Of a stretch of 64,000 nucleotides of DNA, positions 16,890 through 26,343 are shown piece by piece (positions within the stretch are counted from its first letter, which is position 1; every line of letters starts with the position of its first letter). The notes under the pieces were generated by a model that made no database searches, was not told where the DNA came from, and saw only the letters and a list, made by a program, of their open reading frames with translations. Source of the DNA: Spirosoma montaniterrae. Lineage in GTDB: Bacteria > Bacteroidota > Bacteroidia > Cytophagales > Spirosomataceae. The stretch spans positions 868,001-932,000 of the forward strand of contig NZ_CP014263.1 of assembly GCF_001988955.1 (NCBI RefSeq), in the 5' to 3' direction. Made by a program: the position numbers and the translations under genes.

Positions 16890-18665
16890 TTAGTTAGCCG
16901 ATACGAGGGCTGTGGCGCGTTCGGGCAGGGATGCGTAGGCATTTCGGTAGCCTTCTACCCAGCCTTCTACGTCATCGAGCCAAAGGTCGAGCGTGCCACC
17001 CACAGCCACCGTCGAAAACTGCGACAGGTCGGCGGTTTCGATGTCGGTCAGCAACCGGTAGCCATACGAAGCGCAGTTGTCGTGGATGATGAAACGGTTG
17101 GTTTCGTTCAGCGTTACGGGTCGGCCCGTCACCAGCAGGTCATAAGCCGCCGGAATAAACTCTTCGGGACGCTCGTACTGGTCGGGGATACCAATTTCTT
17201 TCCGAACACTGTTGAGCAAACAGAGCGTCATATGTACGGTGGCAATCCCCAGAAAGGTGTTGATCTGATTGCGCCCGTACTGAAACGGCTCAAACTGCTG
17301 CTTCAGCACATTGATGGTGTCGCGAATGGACGTTTGCGTAGCCACCGACGACCGAAACTCTGCCGCGTTGTTGATGGCCCTCGACAATTGCTTGGTTTTG
17401 TAATACTCCAGCATGTAGTCGATGAGCTTGTTAAACGATTGCATAAAGCCCTCGTTGCGCTCGGTTTTGGCATTCACCGTGTTATCCAGACTCACGCCTA
17501 ACACGCGCTGGTAGGTACAAACCCGGTCGCGCAGGTTCGAGGAAATGCCCAGCCGGTGTAACGTACAAACGGCGTCCATCAGCACCGAATAGCTGTTGGC
17601 GTTGCCGTTTTTGTCGCGCCGACTGCCAGAGAGCGTGTATTTTCCGGTGTAATTATAGTCGTCCATGAGCGCACCCAGAATCTTGAAAATGCCCATGCGT
17701 TCGTAGTAGTAGAGCCACAGCACCGCGCCCACGGTCAGGCCCTGGGTAGCGAAGGCAAAGAAGGCGCGGCTGATGGGGTTGCCGTCTTTGTCTTTGGCCT
17801 TGATGAGTCGGTCGTCGGGCAATGAGAACAACCGTTCATAGTGAAACAACGGCAGGCAAAACTCCGTTGGGTCGCGGTCGAAACAGGCGTCGGCTCGGGC
17901 GGTCCGCCCGGTGGTTAGGGCGTTGAGTTGGTCAGATGCCGAATCAGAAGCCGTTTGGGCGGCTTCGAGGCTGGTTTTGGTCTGGATGTTGGGCGCCTGT
18001 TCAAACTGTTTCTGCGCTCGTTTGAGGGCGTTTTCGGTGTTCGCGAAAACAACCCGTGCTTTCACAACGGCGTTGTCGTAGCTCGTTTTTTTCTGGCTGT
18101 AATCGTCGTCACTGGCTTTCCATTCACTTTGGGCCAGCGCAAACTTCTTTACTTTATCGGCCAGCGTGGCCAATGGGCTGGTCAGTTGTTCCTTTTTCAG
18201 CGTTTTTGTTTTGGCGTCGAATGCTTTCCATTTGCTGTCGAGGTCGGTATTGCTGAATAAGGCTTCGCGCAGTTCGCGTTGTTCGGCATACTCGGCTATC
18301 TCTACCTCATTGATGCGGAACTCCATAAGTTGCCAGGCTTCAACCAACTCCTGACGGGCCTTATCTAAGACCAGCGTTTTACTGCGAAGGTCGGTGTCGG
18401 CTTGCTGTAGTTTGGTTTTCTCGTCGGCAAAATCGCGACCTTTCGAGGTGGCGGGGCCGTTGGCGCAGTCGCAAATAAACTTTGCCAGCGTCAGGGCGTA
18501 GTTTCGGTTCAGGAAGTTGGGCAGGGCCGACGGGCCGGGGTATTGCGTGTCGAAATAGCCGGACTCGACCAGACTCAGGGTTTCGTTGTATTGATTGCGG
18601 AGGTGAAACGTTTTGATGGCCTTCCAGTCGAAGGTGTTGGTTGGATTCACGAATAGCGTTGCCAT
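16890..18665 (-). CDS. large coiled-coil protein of unknown function
   Basis: A 591-residue protein with no signal peptide. Residues about 75-250 are strongly heptad-like and rich in Lys, Glu, Ala and Gln (KTKLQQADTDLRSKTLVLDK, NTENALKRAQKQFEQAPN), typical of an extended coiled coil. A hydrophobic stretch follows at about 300-335 (FFAFATQGLTVGAVLWLYYY). The C-terminal 250 residues are globular and contain Cys residues and Tyr-rich helices (LIDYMLEYYKTKQLSRAINN). I cannot name a family. It follows the HExxH gene by 25 bases in one operon, so the two proteins probably work together. Confidence 0.6.
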   Translation of the reverse strand: MATLFVNPTNTFDWKAIKTFHLRNQYNETLSLVESGYFDTQYPGPSALPNFLNRNYALTLAKFICDCANGPATSKGRDFADEKTKLQQADTDLRSKTLVLDKARQELVEAWQLMEFRINEVEIAEYAEQRELREALFSNTDLDSKWKAFDAKTKTLKKEQLTSPLATLADKVKKFALAQSEWKASDDDYSQKKTSYDNAVVKARVVFANTENALKRAQKQFEQAPNIQTKTSLEAAQTASDSASDQLNALTTGRTARADACFDRDPTEFCLPLFHYERLFSLPDDRLIKAKDKDGNPISRAFFAFATQGLTVGAVLWLYYYERMGIFKILGALMDDYNYTGKYTLSGSRRDKNGNANSYSVLMDAVCTLHRLGISSNLRDRVCTYQRVLGVSLDNTVNAKTERNEGFMQSFNKLIDYMLEYYKTKQLSRAINNAAEFRSSVATQTSIRDTINVLKQQFEPFQYGRNQINTFLGIATVHMTLCLLNSVRKEIGIPDQYERPEEFIPAAYDLLVTGRPVTLNETNRFIIHDNCASYGYRLLTDIETADLSQFSTVAVGGTLDLWLDDVEGWVEGYRNAYASLPERATALVSAN

Positions 18666-18690
18666 GGGCGTAAACGGGTTTAGGTGATTG

Positions 18691-19917
18691 CTACAGGTTT
18701 GTGAGCCATTCAGTCATGGCGGTATCTAACGTGCGGAGGCTGGTTTGCCGGCTTTCGCGCATCAGCCGAAACACGGCCAACTGAACGCCAATAGGTTGCT
18801 GCCGAAAGCTGGTTGTACGAATGGCGGCTTCGTTTGCGAGTCGTTTCAGGACCGTCGGCGACAGGTCTTCGAGCGAGAACAATCCGCTGATGGGCTTATG
18901 GTCAAACTTTGTAAACCGGGTTTCGCAGAAAATGCGGGCCACCACCGGCAAAAATCGTTCGAGCGTTTGGTAGGCTTCCTGCATCCGGGCCGGGAGCCGC
19001 GTCAGCGGGTAATTTTGCTTCCAGTTCTGCTCCCACTCGTCCCAGTCGCCCCGCCCCCAAATGTGCCGACACCAGGCCACCGATACCAGAAAACGCAGGT
19101 AGCCGGGCGGGTGGGTCAGACGAGTGGTGAGGTAGGTAGCCTGTTCATGGCTCAGAAACAATACGTCGCGCAGGCTGCACGTCTGGGCCATACCCGTCAG
19201 GCAGAACGCCCAGAAGTCGGGGCCTAACTCGCGCACCCAGTTGGCAAATAACGCCCGCACAAATGCAGGTGCGCCCGCCTTGCCCAACTGCTCATCGAAC
19301 AGTCGCCGAAGCAACGGCACCATATTCAGTTTCATCAGCGTCTGATGCCCCACTTCGTGATAAACCGAGATGAGGTTGTATTTCTCAACCAATCGTGAAT
19401 ACGGCACGGCAATGAACTGCATGGGGTTGGGCGTATTGGCCAGTAGCGGTACGCCTTCGCGGCAGGTACTGGCCCCGAACCCCCGGTCGCAGTACACCAC
19501 CGGTGGAATGGTGATGTCGGCTAAAAAGCCGCGACGGGTGCCGTCGAGCGCAATGGCGTCGCAGCCTTTCAGCAAACTGCCAATGGGCTGGCTTAGTCGC
19601 TGCGTCAGCACGTCCATATACGTATCGTAGAATGTAAACGACTGCGTGATGTCCATCTCCAGTTCGCCTAAAGCTTGCACCAAACGAACCCGCACATCGG
19701 GCCGATTCTGGTCCGACATAAACTGATCGGCATAGCTTTTTAACTTGGTGGTCAACTGGTTGGCCGTACTGTTGAGTTGACTTTCCAGGGCTTCCCACTG
19801 TTCGGGTTTCAGGTCGCGTTCGGGGGGCAGGCTAATATCCCGGCGCAGTTCGGTCAGGGCGTTGGCCCGTAGCCGCAGCGACTCGATTTTGTTCAGAAAA
19901 AACACCGGCGGCTTCAT
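18691..19917 (-). CDS. putative gluzincin-type metallopeptidase
   Basis: A 408-residue protein without signal peptide. It carries HEVGH (His187, Glu188, His191 in VYHEVGHQTLMK) and, 39 residues later, ELGPD (Glu230, Asp234), which matches the ExxxD third-ligand pattern of gluzincins. The N-terminal 110 residues are helical (ESQLNSTANQLTTKLKSYAD). Cys residues occur at 119, 143, 152 and elsewhere. The protease reading rests on these motifs only; the full family is unknown to me. It lies between the acidic-leader gene and the coiled-coil gene with spacings of 12 and 25 bases. Confidence 0.6.
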   Translation of the reverse strand: MKPPVFFLNKIESLRLRANALTELRRDISLPPERDLKPEQWEALESQLNSTANQLTTKLKSYADQFMSDQNRPDVRVRLVQALGELEMDITQSFTFYDTYMDVLTQRLSQPIGSLLKGCDAIALDGTRRGFLADITIPPVVYCDRGFGASTCREGVPLLANTPNPMQFIAVPYSRLVEKYNLISVYHEVGHQTLMKLNMVPLLRRLFDEQLGKAGAPAFVRALFANWVRELGPDFWAFCLTGMAQTCSLRDVLFLSHEQATYLTTRLTHPPGYLRFLVSVAWCRHIWGRGDWDEWEQNWKQNYPLTRLPARMQEAYQTLERFLPVVARIFCETRFTKFDHKPISGLFSLEDLSPTVLKRLANEAAIRTTSFRQQPIGVQLAVFRLMRESRQTSLRTLDTAMTEWLTNL

Positions 19918-19929
19918 ACCGAGGGTGCG

Positions 19930-20727
19930 TCAGAAATAAATTGTAACCCGGTCGTTACGCACCACCACGGTTGCGCCTGCCGGCACTGGAATATCGCGCC
20001 GACGTTTGCCTTTCCAGGTTGAACCACCCTGCGACCGGGCCACGCTCAACGCCTGTCGGCTCAGACTGTTCAGTTGTGCGTTGAGGTCGCCAGGGCGTAG
20101 GTTGCCGAGATTTTGTGCGAGGTGCTGATAGGCGGTTTTGGCGGTTTGTACGGCCTGTCGAGCCTGTTGGCGGGCCACTGGGGCCGTATCGGTTTCTCGG
20201 TTGAGCAGTTGGCCCGCAATGGCCCCGCCAATGCCCGGTGCTACGGCGTTGGCTGCAAATGACAACCCTTTTTTGAACAGGTCGGATTTGAGCAGCCCGC
20301 GCAGGTTGCCGCCCGCCAGTTGGGCCAGCGATTGCAGCGTATTTTTGGGCAGATAGCGGCTTGCTATCGACTTCAGTTTGCCCAGATTGCGCTGCGCGAA
20401 TTTTTTCAGACCATTAAAAAAATACTCGGTCTCCATTTCGTGCAGTACCCGGTCAATTTCCTGCTCCATTTCGAAACTACTTTCGTACTCATTGTTGAAA
20501 GCCGCGTAGAGCCGGTCTTCATACTCCTGTTCGCGGGAGTCGAACTCATTCAGCCAGTTTTCATTGTCCGGGTTACTCCATTCTGCCGACGTTTTGGAAT
20601 CGGTTTCCAGTTCAAATTCATCATTTATTTCAAAAGCCGAACCGCTGTCCGTTTCAGTCTCGAAAGCGGTGTCGGTTCCAAACTCCTGCTCAAATTCGCT
20701 CAGGTAGTCGTTCTGATACGTTGCCAT
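19930..20727 (-). CDS. acidic/aromatic-leader protein with glycine-zipper segment
   Basis: A 265-residue protein with three parts. Residues 1-102 are extremely acidic with aromatic residues spaced among Glu/Asp (SEFEQEFG, DEFELETD, NEYESSFEMEQE). Residues 103-175 switch to basic, amphipathic helix and end in a glycine zipper (ANAVAPGIGGAIAGQLL), which resembles a membrane-inserting or oligomerising segment. The C-terminus is basic (KGKRRRDIPVPAG) with a final strand (VVVRNDRVTIYF). It lacks a signal peptide. It is first in an operon with the gluzincin-like gene, whose product could process it. I do not know the family. Confidence 0.55.
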   Translation of the reverse strand: MATYQNDYLSEFEQEFGTDTAFETETDSGSAFEINDEFELETDSKTSAEWSNPDNENWLNEFDSREQEYEDRLYAAFNNEYESSFEMEQEIDRVLHEMETEYFFNGLKKFAQRNLGKLKSIASRYLPKNTLQSLAQLAGGNLRGLLKSDLFKKGLSFAANAVAPGIGGAIAGQLLNRETDTAPVARQQARQAVQTAKTAYQHLAQNLGNLRPGDLNAQLNSLSRQALSVARSQGGSTWKGKRRRDIPVPAGATVVVRNDRVTIYF

Positions 20728-20813
20728 GTGTGTACGGGTTTAGTAACCCGACAAAATTCCTGTAGAACAGGGCGGCAATCCATACCATAATCTTGGTATT
20801 TTGCCACGTAGTA

Positions 20814-23800
20814 TTACGTAGCGAGCGGCACCGAAACGGTGGCCGAGGTACCCGCACCGGGCGAGGAAGTAATGTGGCAGTTGCCTTTGAGCAACTCGAC
20901 GCGCTGCCGGATGTTCAACAGGCCATTGCCGCCCGATGCGCCGTTTGGCCGGGTAGCGTCGAAGCCCCGGCCATTGTCGTGGTAGTCAACGTAAAGCTGG
21001 TCGGGAGTGGTGCGGAGGGTGAGCATAGCTTCGGTGGCCTGCGCGTGTTTGAGGGTGTTTTGCAGCAGTTCCTGCACCACCCGGAATAGGTTGATCTCAA
21101 CGGCTTCAGGCAGCGTGTCGGGCAGGTTCTGCGCCTGATACGTCACCCGTAGCTGCCGACTCTCGTTGAGCAACTGCACCATGTCGGCAATGGTCTGGGC
21201 CAGGCCCTGCTCGTGCAGGTGGCGCGGGTGCATGTCGTGGACCAGCGAGCGCACGTCGCTGACCGAACTGCTCAACACCATCAGCGACCGGTCCCGAATG
21301 GCCTCGACCGACATACCGGGGCTGCCCAGCGCACTCAGGTACAGCTTCAGCACCGACAGATTGGCCCCGATGCCATCGTGCAGTTCTTTGGCAAATCGCT
21401 GTCGTTCGAGCTCCTGCGTCCGAACCGTTACAGTCAGTTCGTTGGCCTGCCGCTGCTGAAGGGCATAGATACGGTAGCGGTACAGGCCGTACATGCCGCC
21501 CATGAGCAACAGCAGCAGCAGCAGCCGAAACCACCACGTACCCCAGAAAGGCGGCTCGATGACAAGCACCATCGATGCCCCCCGGTTATTCCAGATACCA
21601 TCGTCGTTGCTGCCTTTTACCCGAAACACGTAGTCGCCCGGCGGCAGGTTGGTGTAGTTAGCCGTGCGCCGATGCCCGGCCTGTACCCAGCCGGGGTCGA
21701 TGCCAGCCAGTTGGTACTGGAACTGGTTTTTGGTGCTGTTCGAGAAATTCAGTGCCGTAAATGCAAACTGCACAAAGTTCTGACGCGGGCCAAGCGTTAG
21801 CTGCTGTCGGTTCGGATTGTAAGCACTGTCGAAAACCGACACCGCCGTTATTTTTACGGGTGGCACAAACCGGTTCGGCCTAAACTGATCGGGCCGGAAG
21901 TAGGTAATGCCGTTGACGCCCCCAAAAAACAGCGTACCATCGGTATGCTTGTAGCAGACGTTGGTGTTGAACTCGTTGCTTTGCAGCCCGTCGGTCACAT
22001 CATAGTTTTTTACAACTCGTCCGAGCCTGGGCGAAAAGCGCGTCAGCCCCTGATTGCTGCTCAACCACAAATCGCCCTGATTATCGCTGAGTATGCCGTA
22101 AATTACCTCATTGGGCAGGCCGTTGGCCTGTGTATAATGCCGTACTACCCGGCCAGCCCGCAGGTCAAGCTGATACAGGCCGCAGTCGGTACCTACCCAC
22201 AGTATCGAGCCGGTTTGCAGCAGGCCCCGGACGTTAGCGCACGATAGCCCATTTTTATCGGTAAACGATACGGTCGTTCGGCGAGTCAGATCGTAGCCAA
22301 TCAACCCGTTTCCCAGTGTGCCGAGCCAGACCATCGTGCGAACAGGCTGGTAGATAAGCCGGGTGTTATAAGCAGAAACGGCTTGCAGGGCGGGCAGGTC
22401 GTGCCAGGTTTTCCATTGTCTGGTCCGCAGACCGAAACGGGTCAGACCCCCTTGCCCGGCTATCCAAAGCTCTGCCGAATGGCCCGTTGAATCGGTCAGG
22501 GCCAGTGCGCCGTAGGTGTACAGTTGCGTGCGGATGCCCGTAGCCGGATATACCCGCGCCCTGCGCCGAACAGGGTCGTACTGCGCTACCTCGCGCCAGT
22601 TGGCAAACCACAACTGCCCGTCCGAATCGGCGGTTATAACACGGGTTTCGTTGTTCATGGCACTAACCGACTTCGGTACCAGCCGGGCCAGCGAGGTCAT
22701 GCGTCCGGTGGTGGTCGAATACTGGGCCGCCCCGCCTGTTTCGGTGCCGATGTAAAGATTGTCGCCCTGCCCGAATATTCGGAAAATCATGTTATCGGGC
22801 AGGGTAGCTTCGGGAGCCTCGTCGTTTTGCTGAATCAGTCCGAACGGAAATCGTTGCGGGTCGTATTTGTCGATGCCCTGGCTACTGCTGCCCACCCACA
22901 CAATGCCCTGATGGTCCTGATATAACTGCCAGACAAAATCTTCGGCCAAACTGCGCCGACTATACCGCGAATGCCGGACGTATTGAAACTGTTGCGTGCC
23001 GGGGTGATAGATGCACAGCCCGCCCGTGCGGGTTCCGAGCCAGACCCGCCCGGCCCGGTCGCACATACCCGTCGTTACGTCGTTGCCGGTCAGGTAGGGC
23101 GTCGTGCGGGTCGAAAACTGGGTTGCCATACCCGTTGGCCCTATTCGGAACGCACCAGCTTCTGAGGTAGTAACCCACAAATGCGCCTGTTTATCGGAGA
23201 ATACGGTTCGGATGAGCGAGTTCGTGTGCAGTTTCTGCCGAATCTGTGCGGACCTGAACGTGCCACTCCGCTCGTCGTATCGAAACAACTCGTTCAGCAT
23301 GACCACCCAAACCTCGCCCGATGGTTTTACGCAGCCCGATACTAAGGTGTTGTCGTTGGCGAAAAACGGACGCACAGTCCGGCGGGCCGGGTCGAAGCAA
23401 AACAATCCCAGCGAGGTGGTGATAATCCAGATGCGGCCCCGCTTGTCTTCAAACAATTTGTGAATAGCCGCCCGCTCAATCAGGTGGTGCAGCCTAAACG
23501 CTTCGAAAAACGATTGAAACGTACCATCGCGTCGGTCGTAGATATTGATGCCACTGCCCGTACCAACCCACAGCCGCCCCCGCGAATCGGCCAGCAGCGT
23601 CTGAATCAGGTTATTGTTGAGCGAATGCGGCCCGGCTTTACGAAATACGTCGAAGGTGAGACCATCGAAACGATTTAGACCGTCCTGCGTGGCAAACCAC
23701 ATAAATCCATCGTAGCTGACCATGTCGTTGATGGTTCCCTGCGACAGTCCTTCGCTTTGGCCGTAATGCTCAAACTGCATCGGCTCGGGCGCGTTAAATG

Positions 23801-23876
23801 GCCCGGCCCTGTTTGACTGGGCCGATAGCGGCAATGAATGGAGTAGCGATAACAGAACCAGTAGGCAACGTACCAT
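20814..23876 (-). CDS. hybrid-type propeller sensor histidine kinase (Reg_prop, Y_Y_Y)
   Basis: A 1020-residue sensor. A signal peptide (ending PLSAQ) leads to two seven-bladed regulator propellers (about 30-700; repeated motifs such as GLSQGTINDM, RGRLWVGTGSGINIYD and GDLWLSSNQGLTRF). A Y_Y_Y domain (about 715-790; YQLAGIDPGWV, NYTNLPPGDYVFRVKG), one transmembrane helix (about 795-815), a HisKA_3 box ELHDGIGAN (His about 833) and an intact HATPase (DNGRG) follow. It is not fused to a receiver. The start is ATG 23876, because the more upstream codon is TTG. It directly follows its LuxR-type regulator gene. Confidence 0.9.
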   Translation of the reverse strand: MVRCLLVLLSLLHSLPLSAQSNRAGPFNAPEPMQFEHYGQSEGLSQGTINDMVSYDGFMWFATQDGLNRFDGLTFDVFRKAGPHSLNNNLIQTLLADSRGRLWVGTGSGINIYDRRDGTFQSFFEAFRLHHLIERAAIHKLFEDKRGRIWIITTSLGLFCFDPARRTVRPFFANDNTLVSGCVKPSGEVWVVMLNELFRYDERSGTFRSAQIRQKLHTNSLIRTVFSDKQAHLWVTTSEAGAFRIGPTGMATQFSTRTTPYLTGNDVTTGMCDRAGRVWLGTRTGGLCIYHPGTQQFQYVRHSRYSRRSLAEDFVWQLYQDHQGIVWVGSSSQGIDKYDPQRFPFGLIQQNDEAPEATLPDNMIFRIFGQGDNLYIGTETGGAAQYSTTTGRMTSLARLVPKSVSAMNNETRVITADSDGQLWFANWREVAQYDPVRRRARVYPATGIRTQLYTYGALALTDSTGHSAELWIAGQGGLTRFGLRTRQWKTWHDLPALQAVSAYNTRLIYQPVRTMVWLGTLGNGLIGYDLTRRTTVSFTDKNGLSCANVRGLLQTGSILWVGTDCGLYQLDLRAGRVVRHYTQANGLPNEVIYGILSDNQGDLWLSSNQGLTRFSPRLGRVVKNYDVTDGLQSNEFNTNVCYKHTDGTLFFGGVNGITYFRPDQFRPNRFVPPVKITAVSVFDSAYNPNRQQLTLGPRQNFVQFAFTALNFSNSTKNQFQYQLAGIDPGWVQAGHRRTANYTNLPPGDYVFRVKGSNDDGIWNNRGASMVLVIEPPFWGTWWFRLLLLLLLMGGMYGLYRYRIYALQQRQANELTVTVRTQELERQRFAKELHDGIGANLSVLKLYLSALGSPGMSVEAIRDRSLMVLSSSVSDVRSLVHDMHPRHLHEQGLAQTIADMVQLLNESRQLRVTYQAQNLPDTLPEAVEINLFRVVQELLQNTLKHAQATEAMLTLRTTPDQLYVDYHDNGRGFDATRPNGASGGNGLLNIRQRVELLKGNCHITSSPGAGTSATVSVPLAT

Positions 23877-23882
23877 AGGCAA

Positions 23883-24500
23883 TCAAAGCAGACAGTTTTG
23901 CCGGGCTACGCGGGTTAGTTCGATGTTGGTGTGCACACCCAGCTTACGGTAAATATTTTTGCGGTGCGTTTCTACCGTGCGGGGGCTGATGCACAGCCGG
24001 TCGGCAATCTGTTTGCCACTCGCACCCCCGGCAATTAAGCGTACTACGTCGGCTTCACGTTCGGATAATCCGCTGCTGTCGAGCGCGTTTCGGCTGGCGT
24101 GTCGCTGTTCAAAGTACGTAGCAGGCAGGTAAGTCTGGCCCGCACTGACCGTTCGCAGGGCCGTTAGCAATTCGTCGTAGTCGGCACTTTTGATGCAGTA
24201 ACCCGTGGCTCCGGCAGTCAGCATACGGTCCATCGAATGCGTATCGCTCAACATCGATAGGGCCAGAATAGGCAGCGTCGGATATAACCGCCGAACCGTC
24301 TGCGCCAGATCGAAACCCGATACGTCGGGCAGATCGATGTCCAGCACCAGCAGATCGACCGGTTGCCGAACCAGTGTATAGAGCAGGTCGCGTCCACTCC
24401 ACAGTACCGAGGTAACAGTGTAGTCGGTGGTTTGGTCGAGCATGAACCGGAGTCCTTCCGAAAACAAACGATGGTCGTCAACAATCAACAGTCTCTTCAT
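23883..24500 (-). CDS. LuxR-family response regulator of the propeller kinase
   Basis: A 205-residue NarL/LuxR-type regulator. The receiver domain (MKRLLIVDDHRLFSEG, Asp in LVLDIDLP, Lys in GYCIKSAD) is followed by the HTH (LSEREADVVRLIAGGASGKQ, SPRTVETHRKNIYRKLGV). The start at 24500 gives the standard N-terminus; the longer frame would overlap the AraC gene. The stop is 6 bases before the kinase start, so the pair is co-transcribed. Confidence 0.9.
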   Translation of the reverse strand: MKRLLIVDDHRLFSEGLRFMLDQTTDYTVTSVLWSGRDLLYTLVRQPVDLLVLDIDLPDVSGFDLAQTVRRLYPTLPILALSMLSDTHSMDRMLTAGATGYCIKSADYDELLTALRTVSAGQTYLPATYFEQRHASRNALDSSGLSEREADVVRLIAGGASGKQIADRLCISPRTVETHRKNIYRKLGVHTNIELTRVARQNCLL

Positions 24501-24514
24501 AGCATAGGTGTGGG

Positions 24515-25324
24515 TTAGAGGTACTGACTCAACTCGGTGTTGTCCTTCAAGTAGAGCGTTGGTCGCTTGCCGGTAAATTGCGTGAACTCGCGGATAAAAT
24601 GCGACTGGTCGTAATAACCGGCCTGAAAAATAAAATCCTGCCAGTCGGCCACTTGCCAGTGTTGTTGCGCCAGCAACGAACATAAATACCCTATGCGCCG
24701 AATGCGGGCGTAATACTTCGGACTAACACCCACTTTTTGCAGAAACTGCCGCTCAAATTGCCGTCGACAAACGTATAAGTCGTCGAGTAATTCATTGACG
24801 GTCAGCATGCCATACTTGTCAACAATCAGGTTGGCGGCATAATCGGTGCGGTCGAAGCTATCGCCCCGGCGCAGCAGTTGCCGGTTCAGAAACTGTTCGA
24901 GGAGGGTCACGCGCCCGGCCACCGACGGGCTTTCGCAGATTTGTTCGTGCAGATCGGTGAGCGATGCACCCAGCACGTCGGGCAGGGCCACGCGCTCGTC
25001 GGTAAATTCGTACATGGGCAGGCCGAAGAGCGTACTCAAGCCAGCGGGCCGAAACACGATTCCCACCATGCCAATGCGTCCGTTTAGTTCGAGTTCGTAT
25101 TGCCGGGTGGCCTGCCCGGTCAGAAACGAAGCGGGTGCAAGGGTAGTGTGCTTTTCGGTCTGAACGTAGTACGGATCGCCGTAAGAAAATACCATCGAGG
25201 CAAACCCGGTTGGGGGCGATTCGATACGAAGCGGCTGCGCCAATGCATCAGCTTTTTCCCACGCAAAATAGCACTCCACATACGGAGCGAGGTGCGCAGC
25301 AGGCTTGATCTTCTGGTAACGCAT
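24515..25324 (-). CDS. AraC-family transcriptional regulator
   Basis: A 269-residue regulator. The N-terminal sensing domain (about 1-150; HLAPYVECYFAWEK, PPTGFASMVFSYGDPY, GIVFRPAGLSTLFGLP) is of the type common in Bacteroidota AraC proteins. The C-terminal AraC domain (about 165-262) has two HTH motifs (VNELLDDLYVCRRQFERQF; DFIFQAGYYDQSHFIREFTQ). It lies 14 bases upstream of the response regulator gene, so it is the first gene of an AraC-RR-kinase operon. An 8-base inverted pair in the upstream region could be its own site. Confidence 0.85.
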   Translation of the reverse strand: MRYQKIKPAAHLAPYVECYFAWEKADALAQPLRIESPPTGFASMVFSYGDPYYVQTEKHTTLAPASFLTGQATRQYELELNGRIGMVGIVFRPAGLSTLFGLPMYEFTDERVALPDVLGASLTDLHEQICESPSVAGRVTLLEQFLNRQLLRRGDSFDRTDYAANLIVDKYGMLTVNELLDDLYVCRRQFERQFLQKVGVSPKYYARIRRIGYLCSLLAQQHWQVADWQDFIFQAGYYDQSHFIREFTQFTGKRPTLYLKDNTELSQYL

Positions 25325-25325
25325 A

Positions 25326-25381
25326 CGACAAATCAGCTATAAAGTGGCAAACCGCTAACGGATTGGTTGGGTAATTTGTCG
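25326..25381. promoter_or_regulatory. spaced inverted pair upstream of the AraC gene
   Basis: CGACAAAT (25326-25333) and ATTTGTCG (25374-25381) are exact reverse complements 40 bases apart, directly before the AraC start. The spacing would suit two regulator half-sites or a small loop. Support is positional only. Confidence 0.3.
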
Positions 25382-25542
25382 AAATAAACGTACTGATGAA
25401 TAACAGACCGGCGTACTTTTATCAATCGGTAAAGCTGCGTAGGATGCTCAGAAATCTAATTGGATTCTAACGTAACACAACTAATTTATTCTTTATATTT
25501 ACGGTTACTTACCGGTCATAAATAGATCAGAGTAAGCGGGTT

Positions 25543-26340
25543 ATGAAAACACGTTTTCCTATAAAGCTCTATGCATTGGCCGGACTTACAGCAGCCCTGC
25601 TGTCGGCGTGTGCGCCCACCGTCACAACGTACCGGCTCGAACCTGTTTCGGGCGATGTGGCAACTATCGACGGGCGGGCCGTTACCAAAGCCGAACAGAA
25701 TGGGGTAGGCGTGGTGGCGTCGTTCGAGCGCGAAGATTTGGATTATGTGGCTTTCGACGTTGAAATCAAAAACAAAACCGACCAGCCCATTGAAGTCAAT
25801 CCTGCCGACTTTCGGTTTGCGGCCCTCGGTGCTGCTCAGGACACACTGACCGACCCGAACAACGCCAACCAACTTATTAGCCGCGCAGCCGCCGACCCAA
25901 CGTATGAAGCCGGGCGTATGAATCTGAAACGCAAACAGGAAGAAAAACGGCTAAAACGCGCCAAAATCATGAATACGGTGTTGATGGTGGCCCTGATTGC
26001 ATCAGACGTTTCATCGTCGGGCCAGAGCCGCTCACCCCGCGAATGGATCAATAATCGGGTTACGCACGATGTTGGGTATCAGGCGTTAGCCGTTAAGCGG
26101 GCTGTCGATCATGGCACCTTTGCCAACCGGATGCAGCGGTACGACTACGAAGAATACCGCTGGCGCGAACTGGCTCTAAGAACCAATATCGTTCAGCCGG
26201 GGCAGTCTGTGAGGGGATTCGTGTATCTGCCCAAGGTGCAGAACGCCAACTATTTAGCTATTAATTATTCCGTTGCCGAGCAGGCTACTGTGCCGCTGTT
26301 GTTCAAACAGGAGCTGGTACAGGAAAAACGACGGCGGTAA
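25543..26340 (+). CDS. lipoprotein of unknown function
   Basis: A 265-residue lipoprotein; the lipobox LLSAC places Cys at residue 23. The mature protein has a beta-rich N-terminal part (VASFEREDLDYVAFDVEIKN, VNPADFRFAAL), which resembles an immunoglobulin-like or DUF-type domain. A basic helix (MNLKRKQEEKRLKRAKI), a hydrophobic stretch (MNTVLMVALIASDV) and a C-terminal beta part (VQPGQSVRGFVYLP) follow. It is monocistronic on the plus strand and convergent with the TPR gene (3-base gap). Confidence 0.65.
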   Translation: MKTRFPIKLYALAGLTAALLSACAPTVTTYRLEPVSGDVATIDGRAVTKAEQNGVGVVASFEREDLDYVAFDVEIKNKTDQPIEVNPADFRFAALGAAQDTLTDPNNANQLISRAAADPTYEAGRMNLKRKQEEKRLKRAKIMNTVLMVALIASDVSSSGQSRSPREWINNRVTHDVGYQALAVKRAVDHGTFANRMQRYDYEEYRWRELALRTNIVQPGQSVRGFVYLPKVQNANYLAINYSVAEQATVPLLFKQELVQEKRRR

Positions 26341-26343
26341 ACA

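Noticed and set aside
24501..24683. Longer N-terminus for the response regulator at 23883
   Set aside because: It overlaps the AraC gene, and the receiver domain begins normally at 24500.
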